64,000 nt of DNA from assembly GCA_937928595.1 (NCBI GenBank), contig CALGJV010000033.1, positions 1 through 64,000 of the forward strand, written 5' to 3'. The DNA is from an uncultured Phycisphaerae bacterium. GTDB lineage: Bacteria; Planctomycetota; Phycisphaerae; UBA1845; Fen-1342. Positions 24,914-33,794 of the stretch are shown here, in pieces. The notes under the pieces are model-generated. The model saw only the letters and a program-made list of their open reading frames with translations. It was not told where the DNA came from and ran no database searches. Numbering within the stretch: position 1 is the first letter of the stretch; each line of letters starts with the position of its first letter. Both the position numbers and the translations under genes were made by a program.

Positions 24914-26848
24914 TCACCGCCGGTGGAACTGCCGCTCGAGGTCCCGCAGCGTCAGCCGCAGCGTCGTCGGCCGCCCGTGCGGGCAATGGCTGCTCCGCTC
25001 GGCCGTCGCGCGCCGCGCCAGCAGTGCCGCGATCTCCTCCGGCGTCAGCGGGTCGCCCGCCTTCACCGCCGCCTTGCACGCCAGCATGTCCAGCAGCTCG
25101 TGCAGCAGCGTGTCCGGCTGCGGACGCGTCGCGTGCTCGGCCAGCCGGTCCAGCAGGTCGCGCACGAACCGCTCATGGTCCACCCGATCGAGCAGCAGCG
25201 TGGGAAACGTGTGCAGCGCGACGCTGTTCGGCCCGGCCGCAGCCAGCTCCAGCCCGAGCTGGGCCAGCGTGTCCGCGTGCAGCTCCAGCGCCTCGAGCCG
25301 GTCCGGCGCGACGCGCACCACCGGCGGAATCAGCAGCCGCTGCGCCTCGAGCCGGTGCCTGGCGACGCGCTGGCGCAGCTCCTCGTACAGGATACGCTCG
25401 TGCAGGGCGTGCTGGTCGATGATCGCCAGCCCGTCATCCGTTTCCACCGCGAGATATGCATTGTGAACCTGAATCGCCCGCAGGGGCGGCGCGTAGGGCG
25501 CCGCCGCGGCCGCAACCGGCGCCGGAGCACCGGCCGGCTCCGGCGCGACACCGCCGCGTAAAGCCGCAGCCGCGCCCGGCGCAGCGGCTTCCGGCGCGGA
25601 CGCCGCCGGCGACGTTGACCCCGGCGCCGCACACACCCTCATCCCGGAGGGCGGTGCGACAGGCTCCGCGGCCGTTGCGCGCGCCGCGGGCGCTGGCGGG
25701 TACGCGGCCGCGGCCGCCGGGGCGGGCGGCTCGGCGGGTACAGCCGCGGGCCGCGGGCCGGACCGGGCCCCCGCGTGCGAGAAGAACTCGACCATCGCCT
25801 GGCGCACGCGGTCGCGGTGCTCCTCGTCGTCGCGCGGCGTCCGCAAGCGGTGATCGAGCCGGCTCGTGAGGAACTTGTCGCGCAGCGCCGCGAGCACCTG
25901 GCCATGCACGTAGTTCGAATCCCGCCAGCGCACCTCGATCTTCGTCGGATGCACGTTCACGTCCACCGCGGCCGGGTCGATCGTGATGAACAGGAACACG
26001 ACCGGGAACCGCGCCGGGTCGATCAGGCTGCGGTAGGCCTCCTTGACGGCGTGCGAGACGAACCGGTCGCGGACGTAGCGGCCGTTGACGAAGACGTATT
26101 CCCACTTGCCCGAGCCGCGGCTCTCCGACGGCGGCGCGACGAGCCCGGTGACCTGCACGTCCGTGCCCGTCCGCTCGACGGGCAGGAGCGGCCCGGCCAG
26201 CTCCGGCCCGTAGAAGTCGGCGATCCGCTGGCGCAGGTCCGCCGTGGGCGGCAGGCGGTGCACCAGGCGGTCCTGCGCGCGCAGCGTGAACCCCGCGCCC
26301 GGCTGCGCCAGCGCAATCCGGGCGAGCTGCTCGGTGATGTGCCCGGATTCGGTCGGGTTGCTCCGCAGGAACTTGCGCCGGGCCGGCACTGCGAAGAACA
26401 GGTCGCGCACCTCGACCGTCGTGCCCGGCGGGGCGCTGCACGGCCGCGGCGGCGTCTCCCGGCCGCCCTCCACGCACAGCTCGTGCGCGACGTCGCTGTC
26501 GCGCCGACGCGAAACGATCCGCAGCCGCGCCACCGCTCCGATGCTCGCCAGCGCTTCCCCGCGGAAGCCCAGCGTGTGGATGCCGAACAGGTCGTCCGCG
26601 CTGCGCAGCTTGCTGGTCGCGTGCTGTCGGACGCTGAGCTGAAGGTCCTCGGGGTCCATGCCGACGCCGTCGTCGGCCACCCGGATCAGCCCCCGCCCGC
26701 CGTCCTCCACCGCGATGTCGATCTGCCGCGCCCCGGCATCGAGCGCGTTCTCCACCAGCTCCTTCACCACGCTCGCCGGGCGTTCGATGCACTCCCCGGC
26801 CGCGATGCGGCTGATGAGCGCGGGCGGCAGGATGCGAATCTGACCCAT
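24914..26848 (-). CDS. mutL: DNA mismatch repair protein MutL with endonuclease motif
   Basis: 644-residue MutL. The GHKL ATPase part has ELVENALDAG (about 34-43), DDGVGM, and TLGFRGEALASI. A disordered Ala/Pro linker spans about 390-460. The C-terminal domain carries DQHALHERILYE (about 475-486), which fits the DQHA(X)2E(X)4E metal-nuclease motif, plus ACKAAVKAG and CPHGRPT near the end. It should therefore nick DNA itself, as in bacteria without MutH. GGAGG five bases before ATG 26848 fixes the start, and TATACT lies at 26873-26878. No mutS is nearby. Confidence 0.95.
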   Translation of the reverse strand: MGQIRILPPALISRIAAGECIERPASVVKELVENALDAGARQIDIAVEDGGRGLIRVADDGVGMDPEDLQLSVRQHATSKLRSADDLFGIHTLGFRGEALASIGAVARLRIVSRRRDSDVAHELCVEGGRETPPRPCSAPPGTTVEVRDLFFAVPARRKFLRSNPTESGHITEQLARIALAQPGAGFTLRAQDRLVHRLPPTADLRQRIADFYGPELAGPLLPVERTGTDVQVTGLVAPPSESRGSGKWEYVFVNGRYVRDRFVSHAVKEAYRSLIDPARFPVVFLFITIDPAAVDVNVHPTKIEVRWRDSNYVHGQVLAALRDKFLTSRLDHRLRTPRDDEEHRDRVRQAMVEFFSHAGARSGPRPAAVPAEPPAPAAAAAYPPAPAARATAAEPVAPPSGMRVCAAPGSTSPAASAPEAAAPGAAAALRGGVAPEPAGAPAPVAAAAAPYAPPLRAIQVHNAYLAVETDDGLAIIDQHALHERILYEELRQRVARHRLEAQRLLIPPVVRVAPDRLEALELHADTLAQLGLELAAAGPNSVALHTFPTLLLDRVDHERFVRDLLDRLAEHATRPQPDTLLHELLDMLACKAAVKAGDPLTPEEIAALLARRATAERSSHCPHGRPTTLRLTLRDLERQFHRR

Positions 26849-26872
26849 GCGGGCGGGCCTCCGGATCGGCGG

Positions 26873-26878
26873 AGTATA
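26873..26878 (-). promoter_or_regulatory. -10 box (TATACT) of mutL
   Basis: TATACT on the minus strand, 25 bases before the mutL start. The upstream region is too GC-rich to show a -35. Confidence 0.4.
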
Positions 26879-26909
26879 GCGGCCGCCGGGCGCGGGCCGC
26901 CTCCGCCCC

Positions 26910-26939
26910 TTGAACGACTGTATTACCCCGTAATACAAT
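26910..26939 (+). promoter_or_regulatory. Promoter of the RHH-znu operon
   Basis: TTGAAC (26910-26915), an 18-base spacer and TACAAT (26934-26939). The spacer and -10 box are occupied by the inverted repeat at 26919-26937, which would block RNA polymerase when bound. Confidence 0.6.
26919..26937. promoter_or_regulatory. Operator, perfect 8+8 inverted repeat before the RHH regulator
   Basis: Arms TGTATTAC and GTAATACA are exact reverse complements around CCC. The site lies between the -35 and -10 boxes of the operon promoter and 43 bases before the regulator's own start. The natural reader is the ribbon-helix-helix protein encoded next, in an autoregulatory loop. Confidence 0.7.
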
Positions 26940-26979
26940 CAGACGGTGCGCCCGGTCGCGGGCGCGGAAGGAGTCGAGC

Positions 26980-27282
26980 ATGCGCGACGCGCGACAGAAG
27001 GAGAGCGTCGTCACGTTCAAGGCGGATGCGTCGCTGCTGGACGCCCTCCGGAACCTCCCGAACCGGTCGGAGTTCATCCGGGCGGCGATTCTCCAGGCCC
27101 TCGACCATCACTGCCCGCTGTGCGGAGGCACGGGCGTGCTCTCGCCGAACCAGAAGCAGCACTGGCAGCGCTTCGCCGAGCGCCATCGGCTGCGCGAGTG
27201 CGACGAATGCCACGAGGTGCATCTGGTCTGCGGCAAGGAGGAGCACGGCCATCTCCACCGCGCCCCGCGCGCGGGTCGCTGA
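26980..27282 (+). CDS. Ribbon-helix-helix regulator with Cys/His metal-binding tail
   Basis: 100-residue protein. The N-terminal part has the RHH pattern: a strand VVTFKAD (10-16), helix LLDALRNL and helix NRSEFIRAAILQAL (28-41), as in CopG/NikR DNA-binding domains. The C-terminal half is rich in ligands: CPLC (45-48), CDEC (74-77), C84 and nine histidines, including an HGHLH end. It leads an operon with a zinc/manganese-type ABC transporter and is preceded by a palindrome over the promoter. It probably senses zinc or a similar metal and represses uptake. This is inference; the metal-sensing domain matches no named sensor that I recognise. Confidence 0.78.
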   Translation: MRDARQKESVVTFKADASLLDALRNLPNRSEFIRAAILQALDHHCPLCGGTGVLSPNQKQHWQRFAERHRLRECDECHEVHLVCGKEEHGHLHRAPRAGR

Positions 27283-27304
27283 GGACCACAACGGAGGCGA
27301 AACC

Positions 27305-28264
27305 ATGAGACGGTGGACCGGAGTAATGGGCGGGGTCGGGTTGCTGCTGCTGGCGGCGCCGCTCGGCGCGCAGACGACGGCGCCGGCCCGGCTGCGGGTC
27401 GCGGTGAGCATCCTGCCCCAGGCGTACTTCGTGGAACGGATCGGCGGCGACCGCGTGGACGTCCAGGTGCTGATCGGGCCGGGCCAGTCGCCCCACGCCT
27501 ACGAGCCGACGCCCCGGCAACTCGCCGCGCTCGGCAGCGTGAAGGTTTACTTCACCGTCGGCGTCGATTTCGAGACCGCGCTCGTGCCGCGCCTGCAGGC
27601 GATGTTCCGCGATTTGCGCCTCGTCGACACGCGCCGCGGCATCCCGCTCCGCTATTTCACGGCGGCGGAGGCCGCCGGGTGTCGCGACCACGACCACGAC
27701 CATCACCACGGGCCCGACTGCCGGCACGAGGCCGCGCCCGCCCCCGCTTCGCAGCCGGCGGGCGCGCGGCCGGACCCGCACTTCTGGCTGAACCCGCTCT
27801 ATGCCAAGACACTCGCCGCGACGATGTGCGCGACGTTGTGCGAGCTCGATCCGCCCGGCGCCGAGACGTACCGCCGCAACCTGGCCGCGCTGCAGGCCGA
27901 CCTCGACCGCGTGCACGAGCAGCTCACCGCGGCGCTGGCACCGCTGAAGGGCACCGAGATCTTCGTCTTTCACCCGGCGTTCGGCTACTTCACCGACGCC
28001 TACGGTCTGAAGCAGGTGCCGGTCGAGATCGAAGGGAAGGAGCCGACCGCCCGGCAGCTCGCCGCCCTGATCGAGCGGGCCAAGGCCGCCCGCGTGCGCG
28101 TCATCTTCGTCCAGCCGCAGTTCGCGCAGCGCGCCGCCGAGGCGCTCGCGCAGGCCATCGGTGGAGCGGTGGTGCCGATGGACGACCTGGCCCGCGACTA
28201 CGTGCGGAATCTCGAGGACATGGCGGCAAAGCTTCGCGCGGCCGCGCCGCCCGCGGCGCGGTGA
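27305..28264 (+). CDS. znuA: ZnuA-like metal ABC transporter solute-binding protein
   Basis: 319-residue cluster A-I substrate-binding protein for zinc or manganese. A signal peptide (MGGVGLLLLAAPLGAQ) precedes the domain. Metal ligand positions fit the family: His in SPHAYEPTP, His in PDPHFWLNP (about 158), His in FVFHPAFGYF (about 221) and Asp in the final VPMDD region. A His/Asp-rich loop, RDHDHDHHHG (about 127-136), is typical of zinc-specific members. GGAGG lies seven bases before the ATG. It follows the RHH gene by 22 bases and precedes the ATPase and permease of the same system. Confidence 0.92.
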   Translation: MRRWTGVMGGVGLLLLAAPLGAQTTAPARLRVAVSILPQAYFVERIGGDRVDVQVLIGPGQSPHAYEPTPRQLAALGSVKVYFTVGVDFETALVPRLQAMFRDLRLVDTRRGIPLRYFTAAEAAGCRDHDHDHHHGPDCRHEAAPAPASQPAGARPDPHFWLNPLYAKTLAATMCATLCELDPPGAETYRRNLAALQADLDRVHEQLTAALAPLKGTEIFVFHPAFGYFTDAYGLKQVPVEIEGKEPTARQLAALIERAKAARVRVIFVQPQFAQRAAEALAQAIGGAVVPMDDLARDYVRNLEDMAAKLRAAAPPAAR

Positions 28265-28277
28265 GCGGAGAACCGTT

Positions 28278-29036
28278 GTGGCCGACACCCCGGTGATCGA
28301 AGCCCGCGGTCTCTCGTTCAGCTACCCGCTGACGCCGGTGCTGACCGATGTGGACGTGACGATCCCGCGCGGCGACTTCGTCTGCATCGTCGGCCCCAAC
28401 GGCGGCGGCAAGACCACGCTGCTCCGCCTGGTGCTGGGCCTGCTGACGCCGACCGCGGGCACGATCCGCGTGTTCGGCCGACCGCCGGCCGAGGTCCGCC
28501 GCCGGATCGGCTACATGCCCCAGCATGTGCTGTTCGACCCGCAGTTCCCGGTCCGCGTGCGGGACGTGGTGCTCATGGGGCGGCTGCGCAACTGGAAGCT
28601 GGGGCCGTTCGGACGGGCCGACCGGGCCCGCGTGCTGGCGGCGCTGGCGGAGGTGGGCCTGGCGGATTACGCCGGGCGGCCGTTCGCGGCGCTGTCGGGC
28701 GGGCAGCGGCAGCGCGTGCTCATCGCGCGGGCCCTGGCCTGCGACCCCGAGCTGCTGCTGCTGGACGAGCCGACCGCCAACCTCGATCCGCTCGTCCAGG
28801 ACGAGATGACCGAGCTGCTCCGCGCGCTCAACGCGCGTCTGACGATCGTGATCGTCTCGCACGACGTCGGCTTCGTCGCGCGGCACGTGAAGAACGTCAT
28901 CTGCGTCAACCGCACGGCGGTGCGGCACGCGGCCCACGAGATCACGGGCGATTCGATCCGCGAGCTCTACGGCCACGACGTGCGGCTCGTGTCGCACGCG
29001 CACGGCCACGCGGAGGGAGGGGCGCACAGCCGTTGA
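28278..29036 (+). CDS. znuC: ZnuC-like metal ABC transporter ATPase
   Basis: 252-residue ABC ATPase with Walker A GPNGGGKTT, Q-loop YMPQHVLFD, signature LSGGQRQR, Walker B LLLLDEPT and switch histidine in VSHDVGF. The C-terminal tail contains HAHGHAEGGAHSR, a His-rich end of the type seen in zinc transport ATPases. GTG 28278 is supported by GGAG seven bases upstream. It sits between the binding protein and the permease of the same operon. Confidence 0.93.
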   Translation: MADTPVIEARGLSFSYPLTPVLTDVDVTIPRGDFVCIVGPNGGGKTTLLRLVLGLLTPTAGTIRVFGRPPAEVRRRIGYMPQHVLFDPQFPVRVRDVVLMGRLRNWKLGPFGRADRARVLAALAEVGLADYAGRPFAALSGGQRQRVLIARALACDPELLLLDEPTANLDPLVQDEMTELLRALNARLTIVIVSHDVGFVARHVKNVICVNRTAVRHAAHEITGDSIRELYGHDVRLVSHAHGHAEGGAHSR

Positions 29037-29070
29037 GGGACCGCCCGCGCGGCGGCCCGGGAGTCGGACG

Positions 29071-29949
29071 GTGATGGAGTTCATCGAGGCGGTGCGCCAG
29101 CAGCCGTTTCTCCAGACGGCGCTGCTGACCGGCGTGCTGTCGAGCGTCGCGTGCGGCGTGGTCGGCAGCTACGTCGTCGTGCGCCGCATCACGTACATCG
29201 CGGGCGGCATCGCGCACTGCGTGCTGGGCGGGCTCGGCGCGGCCCGCTACCTGGCCGTCGAGCACGGCTGGCGCTACTACCACCCGCTGCACGGCTGGGA
29301 GCCGCTGCATCCGCTGATCGGCGCCGTCGTGGCCGCCCTGCTGGCGGCCGTCATCATCGCCGTGGTCAGCCTCCGCGGCCGACAGCGCGAGGACACGGTC
29401 ATCGGGGCGCTGTGGGCCATCGGCATGGCCACGGGCGTGCTCTTCATCTCGAAGACCAGCGGGTACCAGGTCGACCTGATGAGCTACCTGTTCGGCAGCG
29501 TGCTGATGGTCGGCCGGGACGACCTGTGGCTCCTCGTGGGGCTGGACATCATCGTCGTCGGCGTCGGCCTGCTGTTCTACAACCAGCTCATGGCGGTGTG
29601 CTTCGACGAGGAGTTCGCCCGCCTGCGCGGCGTGCGCGTCGAGGTCTTCTACGTGCTGCTGCTGTGCCTGACGGCGCTGACGGTCGTCCTGCTGGTGAGC
29701 GTCGTCGGCATCGTGCTGGTCATCGCCCTGCTGACGCTCCCGGTGGCGGTCGCGGGGCACTTCTGCCGCTCGCTGTGGCAGCTCATGGTCGCGGCGGCGC
29801 TGCTCAGCATGCTGCTGACGACCGGCGGGCTGGCGCTGAGCTATGGCCCGGACCTGCCGGCCGGCGCCACGACGATCGTGCTGGCCGGCACGCTTTACGT
29901 GCTGACCGTGATCGGCACGCGCCTGCGGGCCCGCGTCCGGGCGGCGTGA
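29071..29949 (+). CDS. znuB: ZnuB-like metal ABC transporter permease
   Basis: 292-residue ABC-3 family permease with about eight membrane helices. Family landmarks are the N-terminal GVLSSVACGVVGSYVVVRRI, the AGGIAHCVLGG region and SYLFGSVLMV. An unusual periplasmic loop contains several His residues (YYHPLHGWEPLHPLIG, about 70-85). It completes the znuACB set. The start is GTG 29071 or ATG 29074; GGGAG lies seven bases before the first. Confidence 0.92.
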   Translation: MMEFIEAVRQQPFLQTALLTGVLSSVACGVVGSYVVVRRITYIAGGIAHCVLGGLGAARYLAVEHGWRYYHPLHGWEPLHPLIGAVVAALLAAVIIAVVSLRGRQREDTVIGALWAIGMATGVLFISKTSGYQVDLMSYLFGSVLMVGRDDLWLLVGLDIIVVGVGLLFYNQLMAVCFDEEFARLRGVRVEVFYVLLLCLTALTVVLLVSVVGIVLVIALLTLPVAVAGHFCRSLWQLMVAAALLSMLLTTGGLALSYGPDLPAGATTIVLAGTLYVLTVIGTRLRARVRAA

Positions 29950-29979
29950 ACCCGCACGGAGCCGAGCCACGCCGGTCCG

Positions 29980-30000
29980 CGCGGCCGCGTCCCGGCCGCG
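29980..30000. terminator. Hairpin between znuB and convergent murJ
   Basis: CGCGGCCG and CGGCCGCG form an 8-base stem with loop CGTCC, right beside the murJ stop. No T run. It may act as a bidirectional transcription barrier. Confidence 0.35.
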
Positions 30001-31668
30001 TTACGCCCCCGCCGCCGGCGTGCGGCGCCGGCGCCGCGGCAGCAGCAGCGCCAGTTCGTTCAGCCGCAGGACGTACGCCCCCGCCAGGAACACGCCCGTC
30101 CCCAGCGCGAGCGGCCCGAGCGTCTCCAGCGCCCGGCCCAGCAGCACCGGGCGCACGCCCGCCAGGCGCGTCGAGGCCACCGCGCTGACCGGCAGCAGCA
30201 CGGCCGCCGTGACCACGGCGATCAGCACCATCTTCGCCAGCGCCAGGAACGTCGCGCGGTCGACGACCGGCGTTCCACGGCGGCGCCGCAGTATGAGCAG
30301 CCCCGCGATCACCGCCGCGCTGGCCGTCACGGTCGAGCTGACGGCGAACGCCGCCTCGCGGACCTCCGGTCGCCAGACCAGCGCCAGGCTGAGCGCGAGG
30401 TTCGCCGGCAGCAGCACGACGCTGATTCGCAGGGGCGTCTGCACGTCGCCCACGCTGTAGAACGCACGCGTCACGATGTGCTGCGCGCAGAAGGCCCACA
30501 GCCCGAGGCCGTAGTACACCAGCACGTGGGCCGTCCGCACCGTGTCGTCGGGCGTGAACCGGCCCCGCTCGAACAGCAGGCGCGTGATCGGCTCGGCCAG
30601 CACGATCATCAGCGTGCCGGCCAGCACCCCCTCGAACACGGCCAGCCGCAGCGACTGCCGCACCTCGGTCATCCACGGGGCCCACTCCGCCCGCGCGGCG
30701 TGGCGCGCGAACGCGGGCAGGGCGGCCGTCGCCAGCGAGATCACGAGCACGCCCAGCGGGAACTGGTAGAGGCGCTGCGCGTACGACACCGCCGACAGCG
30801 CCCCTTCGCTCAGCGGGTACGCGAACGTGAAGCCCAGCCAGTTCGCGGCCGCGGGCCCGCCCGGCACGTGCGTGAGCATCGTGCAGAGCTGCTGGTCGAG
30901 GAACACGCCGAACGCCAGCACACCCTGCCCCAGCGCGACCGGCACGAGCAGCCGGAGCATGTGCTGCACCGTCGGATCGCGCGTGCTCAGCCGCCAGCCG
31001 AGCGGCACGCCGTGCCGCCGCAGTGCCGGCAGCAGGCCCACGACCTGCAACACGCCGGCCGCCAGCACGCTGCCCGCGACGACGTAGACCTGGCGCGTCG
31101 GCCGGCCGGGAAAGAGCGCCGGGGCCAGCCAGGCGATGCCCGCGATCATCCCCACGTTCAGCAGGATCGGCGCCAGCGCCGCCGGCACGAAGCTCCCGAC
31201 GCAGTTGAGGATGCTCGACAGCAGCGCCAGCACGCAGATACTGAGCATGAACGGCAGCATCAGCGCCGTCAGGCCAAGCAGCAGCCGGCGCGGCTCCGCC
31301 TGCGCCGGGTCCGCCGGCGCGGCCAGCCACGCCGCCCCGATGATCACCAGCACGATCGCGATGACGACCGTGACGGCCACCGTCAGCAGCGCCAGCGTGT
31401 GGGCGAGCAACCGCCAGGCCGCGTCGCGCCCGTCCTGCTCGAGCGTGCGCGTGAAGGTCGGCACGAACGCGGGCGCCATCGCGCCTTCGCCGAACAGCCG
31501 ACGGAACAGGTTCGGAAACGCGAAGGCGTAGACGAACGCGTCCTGCACCCAGCCGAGACCGAACGCCCGCGCCAGCAGAATGTCACGGACGAGCCCGGTC
31601 ACCCGCGACAGCAGCGTGCAGAGCGCGATCAGCTTGGCGGATGAGACGACGCTCCGGGCGCTGGACAT
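30001..31668 (-). CDS. murJ: Lipid II flippase MurJ
   Basis: 555-residue MOP-superfamily protein with about 14 membrane helices, which moves lipid II across the inner membrane for peptidoglycan synthesis. The N-terminal pattern LLSRVTGLVRDILLARAFG and DAFVYAFAFPNLFRRLFGEGAM are hallmark MurJ segments, as is the FYSVGDVQTPLRIS stretch. A TATCAT box ends eight bases before its ATG, implying a nearly leaderless mRNA, although the PilZ gene lies only 60 bases upstream on the same strand. Confidence 0.94.
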   Translation of the reverse strand: MSSARSVVSSAKLIALCTLLSRVTGLVRDILLARAFGLGWVQDAFVYAFAFPNLFRRLFGEGAMAPAFVPTFTRTLEQDGRDAAWRLLAHTLALLTVAVTVVIAIVLVIIGAAWLAAPADPAQAEPRRLLLGLTALMLPFMLSICVLALLSSILNCVGSFVPAALAPILLNVGMIAGIAWLAPALFPGRPTRQVYVVAGSVLAAGVLQVVGLLPALRRHGVPLGWRLSTRDPTVQHMLRLLVPVALGQGVLAFGVFLDQQLCTMLTHVPGGPAAANWLGFTFAYPLSEGALSAVSYAQRLYQFPLGVLVISLATAALPAFARHAARAEWAPWMTEVRQSLRLAVFEGVLAGTLMIVLAEPITRLLFERGRFTPDDTVRTAHVLVYYGLGLWAFCAQHIVTRAFYSVGDVQTPLRISVVLLPANLALSLALVWRPEVREAAFAVSSTVTASAAVIAGLLILRRRRGTPVVDRATFLALAKMVLIAVVTAAVLLPVSAVASTRLAGVRPVLLGRALETLGPLALGTGVFLAGAYVLRLNELALLLPRRRRRTPAAGA

Positions 31669-31728
31669 GGGTACGCATGATAGGGGGCGCCCGGTGCGGC
31701 GGCACGCGGTTCCCCGCTGCCCGCCGGC

Positions 31729-32163
31729 TCAATCCGCCGGCCGGCGGACGCCGCGCACCGATCCGGGTGTGGCGGCCGGCGGGGGCACGGGCGGCGGAAT
31801 GGCGATTGTGCGGGCCCGCCGCACGGTCCGGGCCCGGCACGTCTGCTCGTCGGACTCGACGTCCGCCTCGAAGCGGACGGCGACGCGCCGCGTCACCCCC
31901 AGAGGCTCGTCGTGCCGCAGCACGCGGGCGAAGCGCGGCAGCGGTTGGGCATCCTCCCGCACGACGCGGTCGGCCGTCGGCATCTCGGTCAACTCGACCC
32001 GGACCCCCACCGGCGGAGCCTCGCCCGCCGCCGTCAGGAACGCCGCCCCTCCGGCCGACACGTCGAGCATCCAGCCGCTGGCGCGCCGCGCCGCGTGTTC
32101 TGGCCGCAGCCAGAACGCGAACGCCCGCGGGCGGCGAACATCCCGACGACGCTCGGATTCCAT
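31729..32163 (-). CDS. PilZ-domain protein
   Basis: 144-residue PilZ-like protein. The N-terminal RRRDVRRPRAFAFWLR gives the Arg-rich RxxxR motif, and LDVSAGGAAFL (about 36-46) gives the D/NxSxxG motif, both needed for cyclic di-GMP binding. The second half has the beta-barrel strands (RVELTEM, FARVLRHDE, RVAVRFEADV). The C-terminal 25 residues are Pro-rich. AAAGGA five bases before ATG 32163 supports this start over an upstream GTG. It lies upstream of murJ on the same strand; a functional link is not obvious. Confidence 0.75.
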   Translation of the reverse strand: MESERRRDVRRPRAFAFWLRPEHAARRASGWMLDVSAGGAAFLTAAGEAPPVGVRVELTEMPTADRVVREDAQPLPRFARVLRHDEPLGVTRRVAVRFEADVESDEQTCRARTVRRARTIAIPPPVPPPAATPGSVRGVRRPAD

Positions 32164-32310
32164 CGCGATCCTTTGCGGCACGGGCGATCTTCCGGTACGA
32201 AGCGCGGGGTGCGTCGCGTGAACGCGCGACCCGCGGCCCTATTCTCAGCATCGGTCCGCGCCCGGCCCGGCTTCATTCACCGGGCGGGCCCTCCAGGAGG
32301 TCCGATAGTC

Positions 32311-32925
32311 GTGGCCGATCTGTCGCCCCGACCGGTGCCGGTCGACCTCAGAGAGCTGGACGGGCTGACCTGGCCGGCCGTTTTCGGCAACGATCGGCCG
32401 GTGGAGCTCGAAATCGGCACCGGAAAGGCCGGTTTTCTGCTCCGCCGGGCGCAGGCTTTCCCGGACCGCAACTTCCTCGGGATCGAGTGGGCCAACGAGT
32501 TCTACAAGTACGCGGTGGACCGCATGCAGCGGTGGCGGGTGCCGAACGTGCGGATGCTGCGGACCGACGCCGCCCACTTTATCCGCGTGGTGTGCCCGCG
32601 CGACTCGCTGACGGCGCTGCACGTGTACCACCCGGACCCGTGGCCCAAGAAACGGCACCACAAGCGACGGCTGTTCCAGCCGGCGTTCGTGGAGGCGGCC
32701 GTGACGTGCCTGGTGCCGGGTGGGCGGTGGGCGGTGCAGACGGATCACGCGGAGTATTTTGAGATCATCGCGGGGCTGCTGCGGCACCACCCGGCGCTGG
32801 AGGAGGTGGCCTTCGACGATCCGGAGTTCGGGGTCGCGGGGGCCCGCGTGGCGACGAATTTCGAGATCAAGTACCTGAAGGAGGGGCGGGCGCTGTACCA
32901 GCTCGCGGTGCGGCGGCGGGGGTAG
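32311..32925 (+). CDS. trmB: tRNA (guanine-N7)-methyltransferase
   Basis: 204-residue TrmB, which methylates G46 of tRNA. Motifs visible are LEIGTGKAGFLLRRA (SAM binding, about 33-47), FLGIEW and the characteristic YHPDPWPKKRHHKRR (about 108-122), then QTDHAEYF. The protein is short because the N-terminal extension of the E. coli enzyme is missing. GTG 32311 is chosen with AGGAGG ten bases upstream. It is divergent from the PilZ gene. Confidence 0.93.
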   Translation: MADLSPRPVPVDLRELDGLTWPAVFGNDRPVELEIGTGKAGFLLRRAQAFPDRNFLGIEWANEFYKYAVDRMQRWRVPNVRMLRTDAAHFIRVVCPRDSLTALHVYHPDPWPKKRHHKRRLFQPAFVEAAVTCLVPGGRWAVQTDHAEYFEIIAGLLRHHPALEEVAFDDPEFGVAGARVATNFEIKYLKEGRALYQLAVRRRG

Positions 32926-33008
32926 GTCCGGGGTGCTTCGCACCGCCGCCGGGCGGCGGGTAGAATGAAGGGCTACGCGATCCGAGGTCGGAACACCGGG
33001 AACGGAAC

Positions 33009-33758
33009 ATGGCTGGTCACTCTCACTGGGCACGAATCAAGCGGGCCAAGGGCGTTGCCGACGCCCGCCGCGGCCGCGAATGGAGCCGCCTGTCGCGGGC
33101 GATCATCGTGGCGGCGCGGAACGGCGGCGGCGATCCGGACGGCAATCTGGCGCTGCGCTACGCGATCGACGCGGCTCGCGACGCGAACATGCCCAAGGAC
33201 ACGATCGAACGGGCAATCAAGAAGGGCACGGGCGAACTGGGCGGCGCCGCGCTCGAGGAGCTGTTCTTCGAGGGGTACGGCCCGGGCGGGGCCGCGGTGA
33301 TGGTGGCGGCCCTGACGGACAACCGCAACCGCACCGCGCCGGAGATCAAGAAGATCTTCGAGATGCGCGGCGGCAACCTCGGCGCGACCAACTGCGTCGC
33401 GTGGATGTTCACCAAGCGCGGCGTGTTTCTGATCGCCCGCGACAAGACCGACGAGGACACGCTGACCAACCTGGCGCTGGAAACGGGGGCCGACGACGTG
33501 CAGGTCCAGGGCGAAGGCTACGAGCTCACGTGCGACCCGGCCGTGTTCAACACGGTGCGGACGGCCCTCGAACAGGCCGGCATCAAGCCCGACAGCGCGG
33601 AGATTTCGATGGTCGCGTCGACGAACGTCACGCTGGCGGGCGAGGAAGCCGAGCGTATGATGAAGCTCATCGACGCGCTCGAGGAGCACGATGACGTCAG
33701 CAACGTGTACAGCAATTTCGAGCTGTCGGAAGCGGACGCGGCCCGGCTGTCGAGCTGA
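33009..33758 (+). CDS. YebC/PmpR-family (TACO1-like) protein
   Basis: 249-residue member of the YebC family. It starts MAGHSHWARIKRAKG, where the family usually reads MAGHSKW, and continues through MPKDTIERAIKKG and YEGYGPGG-type motifs (here FEGYGPGGAAVM). Members act as DNA-binding regulators or assist translation of difficult peptides. A TAGAAT box lies at 32961-32966. It is followed by a lipoprotein gene 36 bases on. Confidence 0.93.
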   Translation: MAGHSHWARIKRAKGVADARRGREWSRLSRAIIVAARNGGGDPDGNLALRYAIDAARDANMPKDTIERAIKKGTGELGGAALEELFFEGYGPGGAAVMVAALTDNRNRTAPEIKKIFEMRGGNLGATNCVAWMFTKRGVFLIARDKTDEDTLTNLALETGADDVQVQGEGYELTCDPAVFNTVRTALEQAGIKPDSAEISMVASTNVTLAGEEAERMMKLIDALEEHDDVSNVYSNFELSEADAARLSS

Positions 33759-33794
33759 GGCGGGGCGGTCCGGTCGCAGACGGGAGTGCAGGTG

